Below are positions 22,418-30,492 of a DNA stretch of 64,000 bases, piece after piece (the first letter of the stretch is position 1; every line of letters begins with the position of its first letter). The stretch is from assembly GCF_000176235.1 (NCBI RefSeq), contig NZ_ACZV01000005.1:1-64000 (forward strand). Direction: 5' to 3'. The position numbers and the translations under genes were made by a program. The notes under the pieces are model-generated. The model was not told where the DNA came from. It worked only from the letters and a program-made list of their open reading frames with translations, and did not search any database. This DNA comes from Vibrio orientalis CIP 102891 = ATCC 33934 (GTDB lineage: Bacteria; Pseudomonadota; Gammaproteobacteria; Enterobacterales; Vibrionaceae).

Positions 22418-24103
22418 TCAGTCTTCCCAAATCACCAATTTTCCTTTTGGCCAGCTTTGGCCAACATCATGATACTTCTGCTCAAGTACATGACGCTTGA
22501 TTTTTAGTGTTGGTGTAAGAATGCCGTTCTCAATACTCCACGGTTCTTTGATCATCAATACTCCTTTGATCTGCTCATGAGACTCAAGCTCAGCGTTCAT
22601 TCGAGCAACCACCTTTTCTGTAGTCCTTGCGTATCTCTTACGATCAAAGTTAGGAAAGTCGTGTGGCACAACAAGAAGTATAGGTGCAGGTAGGCCTAGG
22701 CCAATCAAACACATCATCTCGACACGGCTGTACTCAAAGAGTTTTTTCTCGATAGGCACTGGAGCAACAAACTTACCTTTAGCGGTTTTGAACGTGTCCT
22801 TTTTACGGCCTTGGATAGTTAGGTAGCCGTCGTTATCAATGAAGCCAATATCGCCAGTGTGCAGCCATCCTTCTGAATCAAATGACTCCTGAGTTGCGAT
22901 ATCATTTTTGTAGTAGCCAGAGAATAGACCTTTACCACGTACCATGATCTCTTCGTCATCGGCGATTTTCAGCTCAATACCTGGTCCCGCATTACCGACA
23001 CTGCCAATCTTATCTGCTCGGAAAGGGTAGTTTAGCGTGCTATAAGCAAATGACTCTGTCATTCCCCATGCTTCGGTAATATTTAACCCAACACTGTGGT
23101 ACCAGTCGAGTAGTGCGGGTGACACTGGCGCCGAACCACAGCCGAGCACTCGCGCTTGGTCAAGGCCTAAACCATCGGCTAATTTCTTCTTAATCAATGA
23201 ATTAACAAATGGGATCTTTAGTAAGATATTGAGTTTTTTCTGCGGCAGCTTGTCTTGAATACGCTGCTGAAACAGTGTCCATAGGCGAGGTACTGAAATA
23301 AACAGCGTCGGCCTTTGCATTTTCACATCTTCGATAAAGGTATCTAGAGATTCTGGAAAGGCAGTTTGAACGCCGCCCATAATCGAAGAACCAAAGATGT
23401 AAACTCGCTCCGTGATGTGAGCCAGTGGTAAGTAAGAAAATAGGCGATCATTTTCTTGGATACCGATATGCTCAATCAACTTTTGAACTGACCAGCTAAA
23501 TGCGCCATATGTAAGCATTGCGCCTTTTGGTAGACCGGAAGTACCAGACGTGTAAACCAATGACATCAATTTATCATCGTAATGCTCTGGGCGATGAGTG
23601 CTTGGCTCGTGAGCATCGATCAACTGGTTGAACTGATACTTACAGTTTGGTGCAGTGTCATACGATAGTGAGATAGTAATCAGGTCTGGCTTATCATCGA
23701 TGACTTGTTGCGTCGCTGCTGCATCGTCAAGTTTACCGCCAATGAGTACTTTACTTTCACTATGCGTTAAGCAGTATTCAATTGTATCTGCCCCAGCGGT
23801 CGGGAAAATAGGTACACTGACGAAGTCGCCAAGCATCATGGCAAGGTCGCAGATAAACCACTCGGCACAGTTTTTTGAAACCAAAGCGACTTTATCGCCA
23901 GGTTGAACACCGAGTTCATTCAGTGCGCTAACTAGCTTTAATGCTTGTTCAGCCACATCACTAAATGTGTACTCAACAAACTTACGGTTGATAATTTGTT
24001 TAAGATAAACCTCATTGGGACGCTCCGCTGCCCATTTTAAGATCATCTCGTTTGGTGGTGGGAGAGCACAGGTTGGTTTGCTTAACTCGTTAGGCTGAAT
24101 CAT
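22418..24103 (-). CDS. Long-chain acyl-CoA synthetase (AMP-binding family)
   Basis: A 561-residue ANL-superfamily adenylate-forming enzyme that activates fatty acids to acyl-CoA. The P-loop-like signature VYTSGTSGLPKGAM (about residues 188-201), the A5-type motif ITEAWGMTES (about 341-350), the hinge region GWLHTGDIGFIDNDGYLTI (about 417-435) and the downstream RKKDTFKTAKGKFVAPVPIE (about 438-457) are present. It resembles the eukaryote-like FadD15/AAS group more than E. coli FadD. It is monocistronic, with an AraC gene upstream in the same direction. Confidence 0.88.
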   Translation of the reverse strand: MIQPNELSKPTCALPPPNEMILKWAAERPNEVYLKQIINRKFVEYTFSDVAEQALKLVSALNELGVQPGDKVALVSKNCAEWFICDLAMMLGDFVSVPIFPTAGADTIEYCLTHSESKVLIGGKLDDAAATQQVIDDKPDLITISLSYDTAPNCKYQFNQLIDAHEPSTHRPEHYDDKLMSLVYTSGTSGLPKGAMLTYGAFSWSVQKLIEHIGIQENDRLFSYLPLAHITERVYIFGSSIMGGVQTAFPESLDTFIEDVKMQRPTLFISVPRLWTLFQQRIQDKLPQKKLNILLKIPFVNSLIKKKLADGLGLDQARVLGCGSAPVSPALLDWYHSVGLNITEAWGMTESFAYSTLNYPFRADKIGSVGNAGPGIELKIADDEEIMVRGKGLFSGYYKNDIATQESFDSEGWLHTGDIGFIDNDGYLTIQGRKKDTFKTAKGKFVAPVPIEKKLFEYSRVEMMCLIGLGLPAPILLVVPHDFPNFDRKRYARTTEKVVARMNAELESHEQIKGVLMIKEPWSIENGILTPTLKIKRHVLEQKYHDVGQSWPKGKLVIWED

Positions 24104-24234
24104 TCTCTAACTCCGTGTTATTGGCAAAATTATAGTTATTTTTCTTGTTAATGGAATGTTAACTCTAGCATGTGAGTTAAACTGTAGGGAAGCAAATATC
24201 ACGAGTTTCCAATCATCTTGTGACTGCTGTGCAG

Positions 24235-24972
24235 TTAGTGAAGTTGGCGGTAAACCGCTGGAGTAATTCCGGTTTTCTTTTTGAAGATACGAGAAAAGTA
24301 TGAGACATCGTTGTAGCCGCACTGAAAAGCGATAAAGGAGATCTTTTCTTTACGATAGTTTGTAAGTAGCTGTTTGGCTAAATTAATTCTTTTGAGGGTT
24401 AGGTAATCACGAAAGCTGACGCCGATAGTCTTATGAAAGAATTTGGAAAAATAGGTCACTGAATAGTGACAGTATTCAGCCACATCTTCTTCTCTTATTG
24501 TGCGCGATAGGTTCTTCTCTATATATCTCAGCATTTCGACCAGATCCTTACTGATATGCTTATGACTATGCTGGTTGGTGAGTCTATTAATATCAAGGAT
24601 CTCTTGGTGTTTCGTAAAGTGGTAGTAGACCTGTTTATTCAGTTCATCTGACCATAAGCGCGCGTCCCCTTCACTAAGGCTAAATGTTGAAAAAACAATG
24701 TCTAAGTTTTCTATTTCAGCGGGAAGTACATGCTTATGGATGATAATAATATGTTTATCAAGGTTTTGGCATAGTTTTGCGGCAGTGAGAAACAGTGAGC
24801 TAAATGGCTCTTCATAAAAGAAAAAACAAAAGTGGATGTCGGGCTCACTCAATACTGATACATCATACCCATAATCCAGTATATGGAAGTAGCGCTCAAT
24901 GTCCCTCACGATATCTTTTGAGACGTAAGTGACAGACTGTCCTATCCAATAGCCTTTATGTAGTACATCCAA
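24235..24972 (-). CDS. AraC-family transcriptional regulator
   Basis: A 245-residue regulator. The C-terminal 100 residues hold two helix-turn-helix units: EEDVAEYCHYSVTYFSKFFH (about 164-183), then ISFIAFQCGYNDVSYFSRIF (about 212-231) and the closing KKTGITPAVYRQ. The N-terminal half (about 1-140) matches no ligand domain I recognise. It is divergent from the Tad pilus locus across a long AT-rich gap, so it could act on the flp promoter, but it could equally act on the acyl-CoA synthetase gene downstream. Confidence 0.85.
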   Translation of the reverse strand: MDVLHKGYWIGQSVTYVSKDIVRDIERYFHILDYGYDVSVLSEPDIHFCFFFYEEPFSSLFLTAAKLCQNLDKHIIIIHKHVLPAEIENLDIVFSTFSLSEGDARLWSDELNKQVYYHFTKHQEILDINRLTNQHSHKHISKDLVEMLRYIEKNLSRTIREEDVAEYCHYSVTYFSKFFHKTIGVSFRDYLTLKRINLAKQLLTNYRKEKISFIAFQCGYNDVSYFSRIFKKKTGITPAVYRQLH

Positions 24973-25423
24973 TGTTATTACCTTTCATTGTCTTTGTTCT
25001 TGTTGCGAGGGAGGTATTACCGTTGAGCTTAGTACGAGTTTGTTTTATTGACCAAGTTGAGTATTGAGTGGATTTCTAATTCACACAGTGAAAATATTGA
25101 TACTCATCACAATTACGCTTGATCTTATTGATGTCAAGTATCAATTATAAGACTTTGTTAAGTTGTTTTTGCTTTTAAGGATTGCGAGTTTGTATTTGAT
25201 GTAAATATATGTTGCTAGGTGATTTATACACTGTGGTTATTTAATTTTCAGCTATGAGGAAGCATTTTTTTGACTTTTAATCATACTTTCTTGTGTTTTA
25301 GTGCGCATCCTTGATGGCAAAAAAGTGCTAAATGTAGACATAATAATCCTAACATCTCTTCACTAATTCCCTCTAAATTATCAATAAGCGTTACAGCTTA
25401 CTGAACTTTGGAAGGAGACAATC
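24973..25423. other. AT-rich intergenic region upstream of the Tad locus
   Basis: 450 bases with no gene between the divergent AraC regulator and flp. It is noticeably AT-rich, with several A/T tracts, as expected for a regulated promoter region. A near-match to a sigma-54 promoter at 25315-25330 has the wrong spacing. GAAGGAG at 25411-25417 is the ribosome site for the first flp gene. Confidence 0.6.
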
Positions 25424-25591
25424 ATGAGTACGCTAATTAAGAATATTTCGAAATTTATGAAGGACGAAGAAGGATTGACAGTCGTTGAGTACGTTGTTGG
25501 TGCAGGTTTACTGGTAGCGGGATTAGCTGGGATTTTCGGAACATTTTCTAACACTCTAACAAATGAGCTAGCAAATGTGTTTAATAGTTAA
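25424..25591 (+). CDS. flp: Flp-type major pilin, copy 1
   Basis: A 55-residue class IVb pilin precursor. The prepilin peptidase site is EEGLTVVEYVV: cleavage after Gly17 leaves a mature start LTVVEY, with the Glu-Tyr pair at +5/+6 that defines Flp pilins. It is followed by about 20 hydrophobic residues (VVGAGLLVAGLAGIFGTF). A strong GAAGGAG lies 7 bases before the ATG. It is the first gene of the Tad locus and is followed by a 12-base-pair stem before the second pilin gene. Confidence 0.93.
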   Translation: MSTLIKNISKFMKDEEGLTVVEYVVGAGLLVAGLAGIFGTFSNTLTNELANVFNS

Positions 25592-25622
25592 CTAGTATTA
25601 ACACTTAGATAGTTTAACAATA

Positions 25623-25650
25623 CAAGCCCATGAATATGTTCATGGGCTTG
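25623..25650 (+). promoter_or_regulatory. Perfect 12-bp hairpin between the two pilin genes
   Basis: CAAGCCCATGAA and TTCATGGGCTTG pair perfectly around a TATG loop. No T-run follows, so it is unlikely to be a full terminator. Such a stem after the first pilin could protect a short flp1 transcript or partially stop polymerase, giving much more pilin than assembly proteins. Confidence 0.65.
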
Positions 25651-25669
25651 AGCTATGTAGGAGTACTGT

Positions 25670-25822
25670 ATGGATGGTGTATTCAGTTTCTTTAGAGATG
25701 AAGATGGCCTTACTGTAGTGGAATATGTCGTGGGGGCGGGGTTAATAGTAGTGGGTTTTGCTGGGCTATTTATTGCATTTAGGGGAATACTAACTAATGA
25801 ATTTGCAACTATATTTAACTAA
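25670..25822 (+). CDS. Flp-type pilin, copy 2
   Basis: A 50-residue Flp prepilin. The site EDGLTVVEYVV gives a mature start LTVVEY after Gly13, then a hydrophobic stretch (VVGAGLIVVGFAGLFIAF). The mature first 12 residues are identical to those of copy 1, but the rest has diverged and the leader is shorter. It may be a minor pilin or a spare major pilin. Confidence 0.9.
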   Translation: MDGVFSFFRDEDGLTVVEYVVGAGLIVVGFAGLFIAFRGILTNEFATIFN

Positions 25823-25855
25823 GGAATAGTGATTAGTATATGCAAGGACTGCTAG

Positions 25856-26374
25856 ATGGATATTATTGTATGGGTGGTATTGTTTGCTGTAGCAGTTTCT
25901 GATGCGAAAGAGCATAGAATTCCCAACTACCTCTTATTGGTTATATTTGTTTTGATCTTTGTCGATATAACTATAATCGATCAAGATTTTTCTCTTCTCT
26001 TTTATTCACTTATCACTGGTATTACTTGCTTTATTGTCGCATTGCTTCTTTACTTTTTAAGAGTCATGGCCCCAGGGGACGTTAAACTTTTGGGTGTAAT
26101 CGGCTTTTGGGTTGGAAGCGAACATATACTCGGCTCAGTTTATTGGATTGCAGTGTCGAGCGTTATTGTCGGTCTTTTTTATGCGGTATTAAGGCTGGCG
26201 GATTCACCAGATCAACTTAGAACAATAGTTAATAAGTATTCAATGCTAGCTCAGTTTGGATCAAGTGGTACGAAGGTGCTACGGACGCCTAAACAAATTG
26301 AACAGCACTATCGGATGCCTTTTGCCCCTGTTGTTGTGATCGGTTTAGCTCTCTATTTTTACTTTCTGAATTAG
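25856..26374 (+). CDS. tadV: Prepilin peptidase TadV/CpaA
   Basis: A 172-residue membrane aspartyl protease (A24) that removes the leader of Flp prepilins at the inner membrane. The first catalytic Asp is in VAVSDAKEHRIPNYLL (about residues 13-28), and the second is in APGDVKLLG (about 70-78), the GxGD-like motif. The short form without the N-terminal methylase domain is typical of TadV. AAGGA lies 8 bases before the start. Confidence 0.92.
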   Translation: MDIIVWVVLFAVAVSDAKEHRIPNYLLLVIFVLIFVDITIIDQDFSLLFYSLITGITCFIVALLLYFLRVMAPGDVKLLGVIGFWVGSEHILGSVYWIAVSSVIVGLFYAVLRLADSPDQLRTIVNKYSMLAQFGSSGTKVLRTPKQIEQHYRMPFAPVVVIGLALYFYFLN

Positions 26375-26389
26375 TGACAAGGAGTCAAC

Positions 26390-27736
26390 ATGGTTCAGGC
26401 AAACTCAGCGGTTCGGCATAGAACCGAGCTTACACCGCAAGCTCCAGAGCCACCAGTTCCTACATCGTTTGATGAGTTGGGTGTTCCTAAAGCGGTTGTT
26501 GAAAACCTAGTTATTAAACATATTGCCGCCTACCCTAAGTCCGATATTCTCCAGTTAACCAAACTTCTCTGTATTAACAGTCATCTGATAGAGGATGTCA
26601 TTGCGGGGTTAAGATCCAAATCATTAGTCGAAGTGTTTCAGGCTGCGTCTTCTACGTTTTCAGTTCAATCTACAGGTCATGTTCGTTACGGTTTATCAGA
26701 ATCTGGTCTACAAGAAGCGGATGCGGCGTTTGTGAAAGATGCGTACCTTGGCCCTGTTCCTGTTTCGCTCACTCAATATGCAGAAATGGTGCAGGCTCAA
26801 GATGTGCGTGCGCAAATGGTCAATCGTGACGATGTGGAGTATGCACTTTCCGATGTATTAGGCGCACAAAGAATGGTCGGTGTCTTAGGGCCTGCGATTA
26901 ATTCTGGACGAGCATTGTTGCTTTACGGGAGTGCGGGGTCAGGTAAGACATTTGTAGCGACTAAAATACTTAACTCTTTGAATACTTCGGTATATATCCC
27001 GTATGCAGTCTTTGCTATGGGCAATATCATCAAAGTCTTTTCTCCCCAGCACCATAAGAAAGTGCGTAGTGATGATATTCAATCGATCACTTTCAAAGAG
27101 CATTTTGATCGCCGCTGGGCATTGTGTGAACGACCGAGTATTCAAGTGGGTGGTGAGCTCACAATGGAGATGCTTGAGGTTAATCATAGTGAACACAACA
27201 AAGTTTGGATGGCGCCGCTACAAATGATGGCGAATAACGGTATCTTCATTATCGATGATTTGGGACGACAACCTATGCCTGTCGATACCCTTCTCAATCG
27301 CTGGATTGTACCAATGGAGTACTTTTACGATTACTTGAATTTACCCAACGGACAGCAAATCTCAATTCCTTTCATTTTGACACTGGCTTTTTCTACGAAT
27401 TTGGATCCGGAAAAGATCAGTGACCCTGCTTTTTTGCGTCGATTAGGCTACAAGATCCAATTTGGGCCTCTTCTAGAGCAAGAGTATAGAGAGCTCTGGA
27501 ATATTATTTCTAGTTCTAAAAATTTGTCTCTCGCAGAGGGATGTTTCAATACCTTATTTGACTTACATCGTCAGCATGACGTGGGCTTTTACCCGTGTCT
27601 TCCTAAAGATATTGTAGGGATCAGCCGAGATATCATCGTCTTTGAAGAAGTCGAGCCTGTTATCTCTCCTGAAATCGTCAACCGTGCGTGGGAAGTATAC
27701 TTTACTGCTGATGGCAAGGGAGGAGGTGCTCGATGA
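26390..27736 (+). CDS. AAA-type ATPase of the Tad locus (non-canonical component)
   Basis: A 448-residue cytoplasmic protein that does not match TadA or TadZ. The N-terminal part (about residues 20-100) has helical, winged-helix-like character (FDELGVPKAVVENLVIKHIA). The Walker A motif is LLYGSAGSGKTFVATKIL (about 176-193), the Walker B is GIFIIDDLGRQ (about 283-293), and a likely sensor region follows (LAFSTNLDPEKISDPAFLRR, about 337-356). It reads like a MoxR- or DnaC-like AAA protein. It lies between tadV and rcpC and overlaps rcpC by 4 bases, so it is part of the operon. Its role in pilus assembly or signalling is unknown to me. Confidence 0.75.
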   Translation: MVQANSAVRHRTELTPQAPEPPVPTSFDELGVPKAVVENLVIKHIAAYPKSDILQLTKLLCINSHLIEDVIAGLRSKSLVEVFQAASSTFSVQSTGHVRYGLSESGLQEADAAFVKDAYLGPVPVSLTQYAEMVQAQDVRAQMVNRDDVEYALSDVLGAQRMVGVLGPAINSGRALLLYGSAGSGKTFVATKILNSLNTSVYIPYAVFAMGNIIKVFSPQHHKKVRSDDIQSITFKEHFDRRWALCERPSIQVGGELTMEMLEVNHSEHNKVWMAPLQMMANNGIFIIDDLGRQPMPVDTLLNRWIVPMEYFYDYLNLPNGQQISIPFILTLAFSTNLDPEKISDPAFLRRLGYKIQFGPLLEQEYRELWNIISSSKNLSLAEGCFNTLFDLHRQHDVGFYPCLPKDIVGISRDIIVFEEVEPVISPEIVNRAWEVYFTADGKGGGAR

Positions 27737-28476
27737 GTCGGAATCAAGTCATATTATTATTACTACTCTCCATTGTATTTGGTTTAGGGGCTGTATTCTT
27801 TGCTAAGCAATGGATGGACAGGCAGTTACAACCACAGGTTGAGGTTGAAGTCGTAGAGCGTGAACCGGTGATTGTCGCAGCACAAGAGATCTTTGCGGGA
27901 AGCGTGATTGAAGAGCAGCATGTGACGAGTCGGTTGTTAGAAAAAGACTGGCGTGATGAACTGCAATTTACCAAGGCTGAGGAACTTGTAGGTCAAGTCG
28001 CAGCAACGACTATTTATCCGGGGGAAATTATTCATCCCAATAGGCTATCTTCCTCTGGAGAAGGCTCTACCTTGGCCTCATTAATACCTGAAAATAAGCG
28101 TGCAGTTACAATACGAGTCAATGATGTCATCGGTGTAGCGGGTTTTCTATTACCTGGTAATAAGGTCGATATTCTCAACACGGTTAAATATGGCAAAAAC
28201 TCCGCTTCAACCTCAACGGTTTTAAAAGAGATCAAAGTACTTGCGGTCGATCAGACGGCAAGGAGTAAGGAGAATAAGCCTGTAATTGTTCGTGCGGTGA
28301 CCCTTGAAGTAACGCCGAGACAAGCCGAGAAGCTGCTTTCTGCTCAAAGTCGCGGCAATATCCAATTAACACTGAGAAATCCGCATGAAGAAGAGAAAGT
28401 CGTTAAGAGATATGTTGCACCAAGTGTAACGATTATCAAAGGTACACAGTCTAGCAATATCCGAGTCAAGGATTGA
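27733..28476 (+). CDS. rcpC: Tad pilus assembly protein RcpC/CpaB
   Basis: A 247-residue protein with an N-terminal membrane anchor (about residues 5-24, VILLLLLSIVFGLGAVFF). An SAF domain (about 43-110, VIVAAQEIFAGSVIEEQHV) follows, and then a RcpC/CpaB C-terminal domain with VNDVIGVAGFLLPGNKVDIL (about 127-146). RcpC is a periplasmic partner of the secretin, needed for pilin stability and export. ATGA overlap links it to the upstream ATPase gene. Confidence 0.9.
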   Translation: MSRNQVILLLLLSIVFGLGAVFFAKQWMDRQLQPQVEVEVVEREPVIVAAQEIFAGSVIEEQHVTSRLLEKDWRDELQFTKAEELVGQVAATTIYPGEIIHPNRLSSSGEGSTLASLIPENKRAVTIRVNDVIGVAGFLLPGNKVDILNTVKYGKNSASTSTVLKEIKVLAVDQTARSKENKPVIVRAVTLEVTPRQAEKLLSAQSRGNIQLTLRNPHEEEKVVKRYVAPSVTIIKGTQSSNIRVKD

Positions 28477-28484
28477 GGTGAGCT

Positions 28485-29948
28485 ATGAGAAATATAATAT
28501 CTGCAATGATCATTTTGTTATTGAGCAGTGGTATCAGTTTTGCAGCGACACAATCAGGAAAGATAGTGACAGTTCCTCATCATAAATCGACCCACGTAAC
28601 GCTTGCAGGTAAAGCGAAGCGAGTGTCTTTAGGTGATCCGGATGTGCTCGATATTGTTATGTTGAAGTCGGATGAAGTCTTTTTGATTGGTAAGAAGCTT
28701 GGTTCAACTAACTTGATGGCTTGGGACAGTAGAGGCCAATTGATTGAATCGATCAACATTGAAGTGACTCATGATCTCAACAGTCTTAAAGCCAAACTTT
28801 TTGAGTTTCTTCCTGATGAAGAGATAAAGGTTCATAGCGCCCAACATCGTTTAATTCTTAGTGGCCAGGTGAGCTCTCAATCAGTCATGAATATCGCTTT
28901 GAGAGTAGCTGAAACATACTCTGCAGGGAAAGAAGCCGACAAAGGAAAGTCTTCATTGAGTAATCAAGTCAACAGTACTGGGGTCATTAATTTACTCACG
29001 ATTGGTGGTGCTCAACAAGTTATGTTGGAAGTGACCGTTGCTGAAGTTCAGCGTACATTGGTGAGGAAGTTTGATGCAAATTTTCATTTCTTCCAAACTA
29101 GCGGTGGTGAGTTCAGTTGGGGAGGAACCTCAGCTGGCGGCGTGATAGATGATGTAAATAATGTCATCGGGCCGATTTTTAATGCACCAGGAGTTGAGAG
29201 TACAGGCTTGCTTGGCACCTTCATTGATAGTAATACTTTGTTTACTTTCGCTTTAGATATTGCCAAACAAAATGGTACGGCAAAAGTTCTAGCGGAGCCA
29301 AACCTGACCGCATTAAGTGGTGCGAAAGCCGAGTTTCTAGCTGGTGGTGAGTTTCCTATTCCTGTGCCGAGTGAAGATGGTATCACTATCGAGTACAAAG
29401 AGTATGGTGTTGGCCTTAAGTTCATCCCAACTGTGTTGTCCGATAAAAAAATCAATCTTAATTTAGCTGTTGATGTTAGTGAACTAGCAACATCCACCAC
29501 ATTGACATTGAATCCTGGCGCAACTAACGGTACATACGTTATCCCTCCAATTACTCGTCGTAGTGCTTCATCAACCCTTGAACTCGCCGATGGCCAGACT
29601 ATCGGTATAGCCGGTTTACTTAGTGAGAATGTCCGAGATGTAGTTGAAGAAATGCCTGGTTTCAGTGACATCCCTGTCTTGGGGCAAATGTTCAATAGCC
29701 AAGAGTACATTTCTGGTGAAACTGAACTTGTCATCCTTGTTACTCCAAGGCTTGCGAAACCCATTGATCGTAGGCGTATTACCTTACCAACAGAGTCATT
29801 TGTTGAACCAAATGATTTTGAGTACTACCTATTGGGACGTGGTGCTTACATTGCACCAGCGAGTGAACAGAAATCTGAACAGGAAGTCGGTTCATTCGTA
29901 GACAACTCAAAAGGTGGCACTGAAGGCACATTTGGACATAGCTTGTAG
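28485..29948 (+). CDS. rcpA: Tad pilus secretin RcpA/CpaC
   Basis: A 487-residue outer-membrane secretin through which the Flp pilus leaves the cell. The signal peptide is at about 1-20 (IISAMIILLLSSGISFA). The N-terminal pilus-secretin domain has the motif KRVSLGDPDVLDIVML (about 44-59). The GspD-type secretin domain (about 250-440) includes AEPNLTALSGAKAEFLAGGE, then IPVP, and the closing ELVILVTPRLAKP (about 412-424). It sits 8 bases after rcpC. Confidence 0.93.
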   Translation: MRNIISAMIILLLSSGISFAATQSGKIVTVPHHKSTHVTLAGKAKRVSLGDPDVLDIVMLKSDEVFLIGKKLGSTNLMAWDSRGQLIESINIEVTHDLNSLKAKLFEFLPDEEIKVHSAQHRLILSGQVSSQSVMNIALRVAETYSAGKEADKGKSSLSNQVNSTGVINLLTIGGAQQVMLEVTVAEVQRTLVRKFDANFHFFQTSGGEFSWGGTSAGGVIDDVNNVIGPIFNAPGVESTGLLGTFIDSNTLFTFALDIAKQNGTAKVLAEPNLTALSGAKAEFLAGGEFPIPVPSEDGITIEYKEYGVGLKFIPTVLSDKKINLNLAVDVSELATSTTLTLNPGATNGTYVIPPITRRSASSTLELADGQTIGIAGLLSENVRDVVEEMPGFSDIPVLGQMFNSQEYISGETELVILVTPRLAKPIDRRRITLPTESFVEPNDFEYYLLGRGAYIAPASEQKSEQEVGSFVDNSKGGTEGTFGHSL

Positions 29949-29956
29949 GAGGCAAC

Positions 29957-30223
29957 ATGAACAAAGTCATTAGGATAGCTGCGCTGCCCACCTTGTCTCT
30001 ATTGTTGGTGGGGTGTGTTAACAATGCAGAAGAGTTAGGTTCTCATGTCGCTAAGCTGAAAACTGAGCAAACTTACAACCCTAACGCTACGATAGACAAT
30101 CTAGACGTAATCCCAGCAGGGAGTGGTGAGCGAATGGAAGGGGTTTATCAAACTTATACAGGTAAGAAAGACTCAGAGCTGGCCGGTACAGATAGTCAAA
30201 TATTGGAACAATTTGGGCAATGA
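29957..30223 (+). CDS. Small lipoprotein of the Tad locus
   Basis: An 88-residue protein with a type II signal peptide: a positive N-terminus, a hydrophobic core and the lipobox LLVGC with Cys20 as the lipidated residue. The mature part is about 69 residues and hydrophilic. By position, right after the secretin, it could be a pilotin or an RcpB/CpaD-like partner, but it is much shorter than typical RcpB or CpaD and shows no recognisable domain. Confidence 0.75.
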   Translation: MNKVIRIAALPTLSLLLVGCVNNAEELGSHVAKLKTEQTYNPNATIDNLDVIPAGSGERMEGVYQTYTGKKDSELAGTDSQILEQFGQ

Positions 30224-30243
30224 TATTGAAGGGAAAAGAGGGG

Positions 30244-30264
30244 AGCCCTTGTATCTAAAGGGCT
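30244..30264 (+). terminator. Weak hairpin between the two halves of the Tad locus
   Basis: AGCCCTT and AAGGGCT pair around a 7-base loop, followed by AATTT. It lies in a 269-base gap between the lipoprotein gene and tadZ. It may reduce readthrough; the gap is long enough for a second promoter, but I see no convincing one. Confidence 0.4.
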
Positions 30265-30492
30265 AATTTGCCAACGGACAAATCGCTAGGTTGTAATTCT
30301 GACATATTGCTTGGTATTTCCTACAATTAAACATATCAAAATGAAAAATATAGAAGAAATCATGTAATTGTATGTGAAGGGCTTGATGAGGTAGTCGGTC
30401 AGTTTTCAAAGTCTTAACCGGATTCACTAGGTTAAAGGCTATAGACCTAAGTGTCCTTAACTCGATTAGCATGGATTGCTAGGAGAAAGTAT

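Noticed and set aside
25315..25330. Sigma-54 promoter in front of flp
   Set aside because: TGGCA and TGC are present, but the GG and GC are 9 bases apart instead of the required 10.
29084..29764. A 226-codon open frame antisense to rcpA
   Set aside because: It is an antisense shadow of the well-supported secretin gene; serine/proline-rich with no family likeness or ribosome site.
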